From contig JAFTEK010000288.1 in the NCBI GenBank assembly GCA_017453705.1, forward strand, positions 1 to 5,169: a stretch of DNA of 5,169 bases, in the 5' to 3' direction. The position numbers were made by a program, and so were the translations under genes. The notes under the pieces were generated by a model that was not told the origin of the DNA, ran no database searches, and saw only the letters and a list, made by a program, of their open reading frames with translations. Shown here one piece after another: positions 1 to 5,169 of the stretch (position 1 is the first letter of the stretch; every line of letters begins with the position of its first letter). The stretch is from Treponema sp. (GTDB lineage: Bacteria > Spirochaetota > Spirochaetia > Treponematales > Treponemataceae).

Positions 1-1
1 C

Positions 2-1552
2 CTTACCACGGATGATTTTATTACGGTTATAAAGAACGGCTTTGACTGCGAGTGCACGATATTCCAGGGGGATTTGCGGGTCAAGTCATCCCTTAAGGAT
101 CAGAACGGCAAGAGCGTTGAGGGAACCAAGCTTACCAATGCAGCCATTGTCGATGACGTGCTTAAGAAGGGCAATCCTTACATAGGCGAGAATACGATAG
201 CCGGAAACAGGTGCTATACGGTCTATTCCCCGCTCAGGAATGATGACGATACGATAACCGGGATGCTCTTCATTGCCAAGAGTATTGAGGATATGCAGAA
301 GACCAAGAGAGCAACTATAGGGATAATAATTCCTGTGATTATCTTTATAGTCGCCGGTCTTATGGCCTTGAGCTATCTTTTTATCCGCTGGCTCATGTGG
401 CGTATTTCCAATGTCACCAACCAGCTGAACGACATGGCCACTGGAGAGGCTGATTTGACCCGCCGTGTCAAGCTGCTTATTCGTGACGAGATAGGTCAGC
501 TCGTCATAACCTTCAATAAATTTTGTGACAAGCTTCATAATATCATCTCCGAGACCAAGAAGTCCAAGGATGACCTTATCACGTCTGGAAATTCCATGGC
601 CGCCTGTACAGCGGAGTCTTCCGCTGCTATAACGCAGATTATTGCTAATATCGAAAGCATTTCGTCCAATATAGAAAGGCAGGCTTCCAGCGTTCAGCAG
701 ACTGCGGGAGCTGTCAACCAGATTTCATCCAACATCGAGTCGCTCAACAAGATGATAGAGAACCAGTCTGGCAGCGTGAACCAGGCTTCCGCCGCTGTTG
801 AGGAGATGATAGGCAACATCAGCTCTGTCAACCACTCTGTCGAGAAGATGGCAGGTTCATTCGATGAGCTTGAGAAGAATGCGACCCAGGGATTTAATTT
901 GCAGAACGATGTGAACGAGAAGATTCTCCAGATTGAGTCCCAGAGCAAGATGCTGCAGGATGCTAACATGGCTATTTCTTCCATTGCGTCCCAGACTAAC
1001 CTTCTTGCTATGAACGCCGCAATCGAGGCGGCCCATGCGGGTGAAGCCGGAAAGGGCTTTGCGGTCGTTGCGGACGAAATCCGCAAGCTTTCCGAGACTT
1101 CCTCGGCCCAGTCCAAGACTATTGGAGACCAGCTTAACAAGATTAAGGAGTCAATAGGCGATGTCGTCACGGCATCCTCCGCGTCAAGCAAGTCCTTCTC
1201 CATTGTGTCAGACAAGATAAAGGAGACAGATCAGCTTGTTATCCAGATTAAGGCCGCCATGGAAGAGCAGAACCAGGGATCCAGGCAGATTACCGAGGCT
1301 CTCAAGAGCATGAACGACTCTTCACAGGAAGTCCGTATTGCATCCGAGGAGATGGCAAGAGGCAACAAGCTTATCCTTGAGGAAGTCCAGGAGCTCCAGT
1401 CTTCTTCTATGGCGATGAAGGATGGAATGGGTGAGATGGCCGCAGGTGCAAAGAAGATTAACGAGTCTGGTGTTGCCCTGTCTGAGATATCTACCCAGGT
1501 GCAGGATGCTATCGGCAAGATTGGCGCTCAGATTGATCTGTTCAAGGTGTAG
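2..1552 (+). CDS. Methyl-accepting chemotaxis protein, 5'-truncated by the window edge
   Basis: This is a transmembrane chemoreceptor that passes ligand binding in the periplasm to the CheA/CheW array and so controls flagellar rotation. The frame is open to the left edge, so the start codon and first membrane segment lie outside; 516 residues are visible. Visible residues 1-100 look like the C-terminal half of a single-Cache (sCache_3-like) sensor, including [20 protein letters not shown] and GMLFIAKS. Residues about 104-131 are a hydrophobic membrane segment, and about 131-184 a HAMP linker with the DEIGQL box. The rest is a long coiled-coil signalling domain. Its hairpin tip at about 337-365 carries the near-invariant [20 protein letters not shown] and VADEIRKL. 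The protein ends IDLFKV, with no NWETF-like CheR-docking pentapeptide. The next gene starts 6 bp later, suggesting co-transcription. The family is secure; the ligand cannot be told. TTG at 74 is only an internal codon. Confidence 0.96.
   Translation, partial: LTTDDFITVIKNGFDCECTIFQGDLRVKSSLKDQNGKSVEGTKLTNAAIVDDVLKKGNPYIGENTIAGNRCYTVYSPLRNDDDTITGMLFIAKSIEDMQKTKRATIGIIIPVIIFIVAGLMALSYLFIRWLMWRISNVTNQLNDMATGEADLTRRVKLLIRDEIGQLVITFNKFCDKLHNIISETKKSKDDLITSGNSMAACTAESSAAITQIIANIESISSNIERQASSVQQTAGAVNQISSNIESLNKMIENQSGSVNQASAAVEEMIGNISSVNHSVEKMAGSFDELEKNATQGFNLQNDVNEKILQIESQSKMLQDANMAISSIASQTNLLAMNAAIEAAHAGEAGKGFAVVADEIRKLSETSSAQSKTIGDQLNKIKESIGDVVTASSASSKSFSIVSDKIKETDQLVIQIKAAMEEQNQGSRQITEALKSMNDSSQEVRIASEEMARGNKLILEEVQELQSSSMAMKDGMGEMAAGAKKINESGVALSEISTQVQDAIGKIGAQIDLFKV
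1544..1549 (+). promoter_or_regulatory. Candidate ribosome binding site for the lipoprotein gene
   Basis: AAGGTG lies within the last codons of the chemoreceptor gene, 9 nt before the GTG at 1559. It is a partial match to the Shine-Dalgarno consensus. It favours GTG 1559 over the internal ATG at 1625, which has no clear site upstream. It would also allow translational coupling with the upstream gene. Confidence 0.4.
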
Positions 1553-1558
1553 GCAGGC

Positions 1559-2596
1559 GTGACGGTGCTTATCAGAGCGGGCAATCCTAATGAATGCAGC
1601 CGAAAAGCCTTGATTCCTGTGGAAATGCCGGTCAGGGCTTTATGGGGCATCTGCCTTGTGCTGGTCGTCCTGTTCTGCGTGTCCTGCACTGCCAAGCGGC
1701 AAGAGGCGGCTGGCGGGCAGGAAATTCGTTCTGAGCAGAGCTTTTCGTCTGGAACGGACAAGCAGGAAAGCCCCTCTGCCCAGAGCTTGATTCAGACGGC
1801 AGAGACCGAATCCCCGGCAGCATCCGGCTCTTTTTCTGATTCTAAGGCTTCCTCGGACAGCTTCCAACCGGCTGCCTGGACAGGCTCTGAAACAGTTCCT
1901 GCGGAAAGCGACGTATTGCCTATTCGGAGCATAGCAGATTTCGACTTTTCCGCCGCCTGCATAAAGCCCACCTGTTACCTTGTGGAGCGCGACTCCTTCT
2001 TGTCCAGGTCATATCACGACAACTCTAGCCTTTATCTGGTCGGCTTTTCACACGACGGAAAGATGGCGTACTTGAAGGAAGTCGAGCTGGACGGAAAGGG
2101 CGGTACAGACCTTTACTTCATTGTGCAGGATTTGGTGAGCGATGAGATTCTGTGGCAACTCCAGTCCCCATCCGATGATTCCTACGCGCTTGGGCAGAAC
2201 CTGCTGGAGCGATTCATTTCTGACTACGGAGCGCAGATAGACAAAAAGCTCTCGGAACACGGCATAGCCATCTCGCCCTGCGAATACAGGAGCCTGCCCT
2301 ACGGCGAGGGCGGGCTTAGCGTATCCGCCGCTATCGAAAGCCATAGCACCGGCAAGATGATGTACGACATGTTCGAGATAATCAGCTATTCCTGCGTAGT
2401 GACTGACGGCAGGGGGCGGAGCAAGAAGGTCATAGAGAACCGGGAGCTTATGGGAACAGAGGCATTTGTCTGCGGATGCATCAAAAACCCTTACGAGGAC
2501 AGGCTTGCCATAGTTATCGCGGAGGCGACCTACGGTTTTGAGGGCTGCGACATCCTGTTCCGTATCGCCGGCTGTGACATGAGGAAGGGCTTTTAG
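1559..2596 (+). CDS. Putative lipoprotein of unknown function
   Basis: I do not recognise a named family. The GTG start gives 345 residues. A hydrophobic stretch (WGICLVLVVLF, residues 29-39) leads to CVSC, a relaxed spirochaete-type lipobox with Cys43 as the lipidated residue. If ATG 1625 (residue 23) were used instead, the signal peptide would be 20 residues beginning MPVRALW, which is more conventional; however, the better ribosome site precedes 1559. Residues about 44-122 are rich in Ser, Gln, Glu, Ala and Thr and look like a disordered tether. Residues about 123-345 appear globular, with a beta-propeller-like phrase (YLVGFSHDGKMAYLKEV) followed by DLYFIVQDLVSDEILW, and several cysteines including Cys134 and Cys139. 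It lies 6 bp behind the chemoreceptor gene, so the two are probably co-transcribed, but a role in chemotaxis is only a guess. Its TAG overlaps the stop of the opposing ATPase gene. Confidence 0.8.
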   Translation: MTVLIRAGNPNECSRKALIPVEMPVRALWGICLVLVVLFCVSCTAKRQEAAGGQEIRSEQSFSSGTDKQESPSAQSLIQTAETESPAASGSFSDSKASSDSFQPAAWTGSETVPAESDVLPIRSIADFDFSAACIKPTCYLVERDSFLSRSYHDNSSLYLVGFSHDGKMAYLKEVELDGKGGTDLYFIVQDLVSDEILWQLQSPSDDSYALGQNLLERFISDYGAQIDKKLSEHGIAISPCEYRSLPYGEGGLSVSAAIESHSTGKMMYDMFEIISYSCVVTDGRGRSKKVIENRELMGTEAFVCGCIKNPYEDRLAIVIAEATYGFEGCDILFRIAGCDMRKGF

Positions 2597-3909
2597 CGGG
2601 ACAGCAAAAACTCGAACAGGTCTATCGTCTCCACGCCTTTTTCATCTATGCTGGCGAGCAGGTTGTTTTTGGTGATGACGATTTTGCGGAAGGAGTCGTC
2701 TATGTAGTAGAGAGACCTCTTTTCCTGCTGGATTTTTTCGGCTGAGTCCATTGAGAGGGCGGACTGGATGTAAAGCTTCTCGTCCCCCTTGCTGGCTATG
2801 AAGTCCACTTCAAGCGATTTCTGGGCGTAGATGGGGCTGCCGTTTGCGCCCAGCCTGTCCGTCTTTTCGCTCACGTTTATCTCGCCCACGTCAACGGCGT
2901 AATCCCTGTAGCGCAGCTCGTTGTAGAGGATGTTCTCCATGATATGCGTTTCCTCAATCTGGCGGAAGTTGAGCCGTGCGTTGCGCACACCGATGTCCTC
3001 AAAGTAAATCTTGAAGGGCGAGGAGATGTATTTCTTTCCCTTTATGTTGTACTTCTCCGCCTTGGAGACGAGGAATGCATCGGTGAAGAAGCCTATGAAG
3101 TTTGATATGCTGTCATCCGTGATTTCCTTTTTGGTCACGCTCCTGAACGTGTTGGCAAGCTTGAGCGGATTGACCGGCGTGCCGATTGTGGAGGCGAGGA
3201 TGTCGAAGGTTTCCGACAGTTCCGTCTTTTTGCGCACTCCGTTGTGCGTGATGATGTCCTTCAGGTATGTCTCCTCGCAGAGGCCTTTCAGATAGGAAAC
3301 TCGCTCTTCTTCCGTCCGCATGAGGGCAACAAGGGGGATGCCGCCTGTCCTGATATAGTCCTTCCATGCCTGATCCGCGTCCTGCTGCAGACCCTCGCAG
3401 TACTCCGAGAAGCTGAGGGGCAGCACGTGGACGATAGATCCGCGCCCCTTGAATTCCGTCGCGATGTCCGATGAGAGGAAATGTGAGTTGGAGCCTGTCA
3501 CGTACACGTCATAGTTGCTGTGCCTGAGCAGGCTGTTCAGCGTGCCTGTGAAGTTCTCCAGAATCTGCACTTCGTCCAGCAGCAGGTAGAACTCGTCAGT
3601 CTCGTTCGTCCTGTCCCTGAGGAAAGCGCGGAACTTCTTTGCGTTTATGATGTATCCGCCGTTTTTCTGCTGGATTTTCGTTTCGGAGTCCGGCAAGTAG
3701 CTGTCCAGCAGGTCTATGTCCTCGTCTGAGTCAAACGCGAACTTGATTATACGGTCAGGGGCAATGCCTTTGTCCAAGAGGTATCTGTGGAAAATCTCGT
3801 TCAGAAGATAGGATTTTCCTGCCCGCCTTGCCCCCGTGATGATTTTCACAAGGCCGTTCTTTTCCCGGACTATAAGCTTGTCCAGATAGGCTTTCCGTCT
3901 GAATCTCAT
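2593..3909 (-). CDS. AAA_14 / DUF4143 family ATPase
   Basis: This is a 438-residue P-loop ATPase, full length for the family. The AAA_14 domain comes first: Walker A GARRAGKS (residues 26-33), Walker B FYLLLDE (107-113), a TGSNS sensor-1 stretch (138-142), FKGRG with a candidate arginine finger (153-157), then the family signature PLSFSEY (164-170) and TGGIP (188-192). The C-terminal DUF4143 part holds ENILYNEL (325-332) and EVDFIA...YIQSAL (367-385). This resembles the degenerate PD-(D/E)XK nuclease-like fold described for the family, with E331 and D369 present and Gln382 where nucleases usually have an acid. The ATG at 3907-3909 has a good ribosome site and its own promoter. The family is widespread and often multicopy, and its biological role is poorly defined. 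Frequent neighbours of such genes vary, so context does not settle the function. No frameshift or missing ATPase motif is seen. Confidence 0.95.
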   Translation of the reverse strand: MRFRRKAYLDKLIVREKNGLVKIITGARRAGKSYLLNEIFHRYLLDKGIAPDRIIKFAFDSDEDIDLLDSYLPDSETKIQQKNGGYIINAKKFRAFLRDRTNETDEFYLLLDEVQILENFTGTLNSLLRHSNYDVYVTGSNSHFLSSDIATEFKGRGSIVHVLPLSFSEYCEGLQQDADQAWKDYIRTGGIPLVALMRTEEERVSYLKGLCEETYLKDIITHNGVRKKTELSETFDILASTIGTPVNPLKLANTFRSVTKKEITDDSISNFIGFFTDAFLVSKAEKYNIKGKKYISSPFKIYFEDIGVRNARLNFRQIEETHIMENILYNELRYRDYAVDVGEINVSEKTDRLGANGSPIYAQKSLEVDFIASKGDEKLYIQSALSMDSAEKIQQEKRSLYYIDDSFRKIVITKNNLLASIDEKGVETIDLFEFLLSR

Positions 3910-3913
3910 GGCA

Positions 3914-3919
3914 ATCCTC
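3914..3919 (-). promoter_or_regulatory. Ribosome binding site of the ATPase gene
   Basis: The minus strand reads AGAGGA, then TTGCC, then the ATG. The core is purine-rich and the spacing of about 5 nt is short but workable. It fixes the start at 3909. The left arm of palindrome A begins only 4 bp further upstream, so a hairpin or bound protein there could affect ribosome access. Confidence 0.7.
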
Positions 3920-3922
3920 TTT

Positions 3923-3965
3923 TCTAGTCGAAATTTTCCAAAGTCTTTGATTATTTTCGATTAGA
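3923..3965. repeat. Palindrome A, a 43-bp imperfect inverted repeat
   Basis: The outer arms are TCTAGTCGAAA (3923-3933) and TTTCGATTAGA (3955-3965), complementary at 10 of 11 positions. A second palindrome, CAAAGTCTTTG (3939-3949), sits at exactly the same centre, base 3944, so the symmetry is nested. Counting outward from the centre, 16 of 21 base pairs match. The element covers the predicted transcription start and 5' leader of the ATPase gene and overlaps the edge of its -10 box. It may act as an operator or as an RNA hairpin in the leader; the sequence alone does not say which. Confidence 0.85.
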
Positions 3966-3992
3966 ATAACAAGAATTCACTCAAAAAGTCAA
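3963..3992 (-). promoter_or_regulatory. Predicted sigma-70-type promoter of the ATPase gene
   Basis: On the minus strand, TTGACT (3992-3987, 5 of 6 matches to consensus) is followed by an 18-bp spacer and TATTCT (3968-3963, 4 of 6). Initiation would fall near 3956, giving a leader of roughly 45 nt. The -35 box starts 1 bp from palindrome B, and the -10 box runs into palindrome A, so the promoter fills the gap between the two repeats. Confidence 0.65.
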
Positions 3993-3993
3993 G

Positions 3994-4037
3994 TCTAGTC
4001 GAAATTTTTCAAAGTTTTTGTCTTTTTTTCGACTAGA
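3994..4037. repeat. Palindrome B, a 44-bp inverted repeat related to palindrome A
   Basis: The arms TCTAGTCGAAA (3994-4004) and TTTCGACTAGA (4027-4037) are perfectly complementary over 11 bp. The first 27 bases match palindrome A at 25 positions, and both copies carry the same CAAAG core, so the two are direct copies of one element. It lies directly upstream of the ATPase -35 box and about 45 bp beyond the stop codon of the regulator gene. A terminator role for the regulator transcript is possible but not typical, because no uninterrupted T run directly follows the stem. Confidence 0.87.
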
Positions 4038-4081
4038 GCTGCCATACGTGCATTGCCGCTTTCACCTGTGGCTCCTCCCGG

Positions 4082-4447
4082 CTAGCGGGACGGTAAGACG
4101 CTCTGGCCTGTATGCAAGTTTTTTTCGATTGAGCTTATGAGGGAGAGAACCAGCTGTCTTTCCGGGGAGGAGAGGGATTTGAGCTTCCTCATGATTATGT
4201 GCAGTTCCCCGGCTGCCTGTTCCGTGTCGGTATCTGGCTCCTGAGCATCTGCTCCTGCTATGAGGTATTCCACGGTCACCCCCAGCGCGTGGGCAATCTT
4301 TACCGCATTTTCGGCTGTGGGGGAAGAATTTTTGTCCCGCAGGTAATTGTCCAAGGTTCTTTTGCTTATACCCGTCCTGGCTGCCAGTTCCTTTACGAGT
4401 ACATCTTGACATGACAGCTCCGCCTTCAGGTTTTCCTTGAACCCCAT
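4082..4447 (-). CDS. XRE-family (HTH_3) transcriptional regulator
   Basis: This is a 121-residue DNA-binding protein. Residues 3-65 form a Cro/C1-type five-helix domain: the positioning helix is in VKELAARTG (18-26), the recognition helix in SKRTLDNYLRDK (28-39), and the domain closes with ENAVKIAHALGVTVEYLIAG (46-65). An acidic linker (66-80) leads to a helical tail (about 81-111, MRKLKSLSSPERQLVL) that may mediate dimerisation. The ATG at 4445-4447 gives the expected MGFKENL beginning, but no convincing ribosome site precedes it. It is transcribed divergently from the acyl carrier protein gene, 104 bp away, and lies upstream of the ATPase gene on the same strand. It could therefore regulate itself, the carrier-protein operon, the ATPase, or any mixture; no target is proven by the sequence. 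Confidence 0.9.
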   Translation of the reverse strand: MGFKENLKAELSCQDVLVKELAARTGISKRTLDNYLRDKNSSPTAENAVKIAHALGVTVEYLIAGADAQEPDTDTEQAAGELHIIMRKLKSLSSPERQLVLSLISSIEKNLHTGQSVLPSR

Positions 4448-4480
4448 GCAGCCATAATAGCCGAATTTACGTAATTGGTA

Positions 4481-4509
4481 TTGGCATAACTGTTAGAATT
4501 AACTATAAT
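4481..4509 (+). promoter_or_regulatory. Strong sigma-70-type promoter of the acyl carrier protein operon
   Basis: TTGGCA (4481-4486, 5 of 6 to consensus), a 17-bp spacer and a perfect TATAAT (4504-4509) form a near-ideal housekeeping promoter. Initiation is expected near 4516, giving a leader of about 36 nt before the ATG at 4552. The spacer holds inverted half-sites, listed separately as a candidate operator. Confidence 0.83.
4487..4503. promoter_or_regulatory. Candidate operator within the carrier-protein promoter spacer
   Basis: The whole 17-bp spacer reads TAAC-T-GTTA-GAAT-TAAC. This gives two overlapping inverted repeats, TAAC-N1-GTTA and GTTA-N4-TAAC, between the -35 and -10 boxes. A protein bound here would block RNA polymerase. 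The divergent XRE regulator is the obvious candidate, but the half-sites are only 4 bp in an AT-rich region, so chance is possible. Confidence 0.35.
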
Positions 4510-4538
4510 AATCCCGCTATTCGTTAAAATTGCGTAGC

Positions 4539-4543
4539 AGGAG
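4539..4543 (+). promoter_or_regulatory. Ribosome binding site deciding the acyl carrier protein start
   Basis: AGGAG lies 8 nt before the ATG at 4552. It rules out the in-frame GTG at 4543, which overlaps the site itself, and favours 4552 over the adjacent ATG at 4555. Confidence 0.75.
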
Positions 4544-4551
4544 TGCTAGGA

Positions 4552-4794
4552 ATGATGAGAAATGAGCTTTATGATCGGCTGAACACGGTGTTCAGGGATG
4601 TATTCGATGATGAAACAATTACCGTTACGGATTCGACTTCTGCGAGCGACATTGAGGGCTGGGACAGTCTGAGCCATATAGACCTGGTTGTGGCGGTTGA
4701 AACTGAATTCAATATGAAATTCAGCATGGGGGAGACGACCAAACTGCATAATGTAGGCGAGATGGCTGACATTATCCTTGAGCGTAGCAGATAA
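4552..4794 (+). CDS. Acyl carrier protein (phosphopantetheine-binding)
   Basis: This is an 80-residue carrier protein that would hold an acyl group as a thioester on a 4'-phosphopantetheine arm. The attachment serine is Ser39 in GWDSLSHIDLV (residues 36-46). The acidic four-helix pattern and the closing phrase KLHNVGEMADIILE (about 63-76) fit the family. It resembles the specialised carriers with a WDSLSHI motif found in glycan and O-antigen modification loci more than housekeeping AcpP, whose motif is usually DSLDTVE, or DltC, which has DSF. The start is set by AGGAG at 4539 and a strong promoter lies upstream. A probable membrane O-acyltransferase gene begins 15 bp downstream, so the carrier is likely dedicated to that enzyme. 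The acyl group it carries, and the ligase that loads it, cannot be seen here. Confidence 0.93.
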   Translation: MMRNELYDRLNTVFRDVFDDETITVTDSTSASDIEGWDSLSHIDLVVAVETEFNMKFSMGETTKLHNVGEMADIILERSR

Positions 4795-4809
4795 ACTTCG
4801 GATATACCG

Positions 4810-5169
4810 ATGACTTCGCTCTGTTTTACGAATCTGGCCTTGCCGTCCGTCAGCTCCTTCCTTTTTGTGGCAGTTGTCCTGCTGCTCTATTATATGGTGA
4901 GGGGAAGCTGGCAATGGATGGTGACGCTTGCAGCGAGCATTTTCTTCTATTATTACCGCACTAACTGGAATGGAAACATATTCATCCTGCCCCCGCTTGC
5001 CGTTGCCTGGGGCGTTTCCCTGCTGCTGGAAAAAGACGGGCTCAGGCACAAAGGAACGTTGACCGCCCTGTCCGTTGCCTTCATTGTGATTTTCCTCGTC
5101 TTTTTCAGGGAACGGACCTTCTTTTATAAGCTGTATGAATTGTGCAGCGGCCGCGTTTTCACGGAACCG
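4810..5169 (+). CDS. Probable MBOAT-family O-acyltransferase, N-terminal part, cut by the right edge
   Basis: The frame from ATG 4810 stays open to the last base, giving 120 residues. At least four hydrophobic segments are visible: about 14-30 (SSFLFVAVVLLLYYMV), 36-49 (with SIFFYYY), 57-73 and 84-99. The arrangement, with an aromatic S-I-F-F-Y-Y-Y segment after a short WQW turn, resembles the N-terminus of DltB/AlgI-like MBOAT enzymes. These use a carrier- or CoA-bound acyl donor to acylate polysaccharides across the membrane. The catalytic histidine region lies beyond the window, so the family call rests on the hydrophobic pattern and the adjacent carrier protein. A weak CGGA at 4799-4802 could serve as ribosome site. 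With a 15-bp gap it is almost certainly in the same operon as the carrier protein. Another polytopic membrane protein remains possible. Confidence 0.65.
   Translation, partial: MTSLCFTNLALPSVSSFLFVAVVLLLYYMVRGSWQWMVTLAASIFFYYYRTNWNGNIFILPPLAVAWGVSLLLEKDGLRHKGTLTALSVAFIVIFLVFFRERTFFYKLYELCSGRVFTEP

Noticed and set aside
694..1215. Long minus-strand open frame of 173 codons across the chemoreceptor
   Set aside because: It is antisense to the strongly conserved signalling domain, its translation is Ser/Ala/Ile-rich with no recognisable motif, and it has no ribosome site. It is a by-product of the receptor's codon use.
3994..4037. Palindrome B as a simple intrinsic terminator
   Set aside because: The 22-nt loop, the AT-rich stem and the lack of a directly adjacent T tract are poor for termination, and the same element recurs downstream of the promoter in copy A, which fits a different role better.
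3923..4037. CRISPR array
   Set aside because: There are only two copies, the repeats are internally palindromic with a promoter between them, and no cas genes are present.
4076..4090. Short inverted repeat TCCCG-GCTAG-CGGGA as terminator of the regulator gene
   Set aside because: The stem is only 5 bp, it overlaps the stop codon, and no T run follows on the minus strand.
4062..4412. Alternative minus-strand frame overlapping the regulator
   Set aside because: It overlaps nearly all of the XRE gene in another frame and has a low-complexity Arg/Gly/His-rich composition typical of a shadow frame.
4543..4551. GTG 4543 as the carrier-protein start
   Set aside because: It overlaps the AGGAG ribosome site, while ATG 4552 is correctly spaced from it.
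4546..5049. Minus-strand open frame of 167 codons opposite the carrier protein and membrane protein
   Set aside because: It is antisense to a clear phosphopantetheine carrier and a clear membrane-span pattern, and its own translation has no domain features.

Overview
The window looks like part of a spirochaete chromosome, most likely a Treponema-like gut or oral commensal of medium GC content. This is an inference from protein style: a chemoreceptor with a Cache-type sensor, a lipoprotein with a relaxed lipobox, an AAA_14/DUF4143 ATPase and a short XRE regulator beginning MGFKENLKAEL. No rRNA or other taxonomic marker is present.

Layout from left to right. (1) Positions 2-1552, plus strand: the 3' part of a methyl-accepting chemotaxis protein that is cut by the left edge. 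(2) Positions 1559-2596, plus strand, only 6 bp later: a probable lipoprotein with a Ser-rich tether and a globular domain I cannot assign. (3) Positions 2593-3909, minus strand: an AAA_14/DUF4143 ATPase. Its stop codon overlaps the lipoprotein stop, so the two genes converge with no intergenic space. (4) Positions 3910-4081: an AT-rich control region. It holds a sigma-70-like promoter for the ATPase, bracketed by two copies of a 43/44-bp imperfect palindrome whose arms read TCTAGTCGAAA. (5) Positions 4082-4447, minus strand: a small XRE-family regulator. (6) Positions 4448-4551: a divergent intergenic region with a near-consensus plus-strand promoter whose spacer is filled with TAAC/GTTA half-sites. 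(7) Positions 4552-4794: an acyl carrier protein. (8) From 4810 to the right edge: the N-terminal part of a multi-span membrane protein, probably an MBOAT O-acyltransferase.

Three units can be inferred. The chemoreceptor and lipoprotein look co-transcribed. The ATPase looks like a self-contained cassette with its own palindrome-flanked promoter. The carrier protein and membrane protein look like the start of an operon that O-acylates a cell-envelope or extracellular glycan, with the XRE protein as a plausible divergent regulator. The most unusual structure in the window is the pair of long palindromes around the ATPase promoter. I see no tRNA, rRNA, CRISPR array, transposase or clear intrinsic terminator. 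There is no gene-free stretch longer than about 170 bp.
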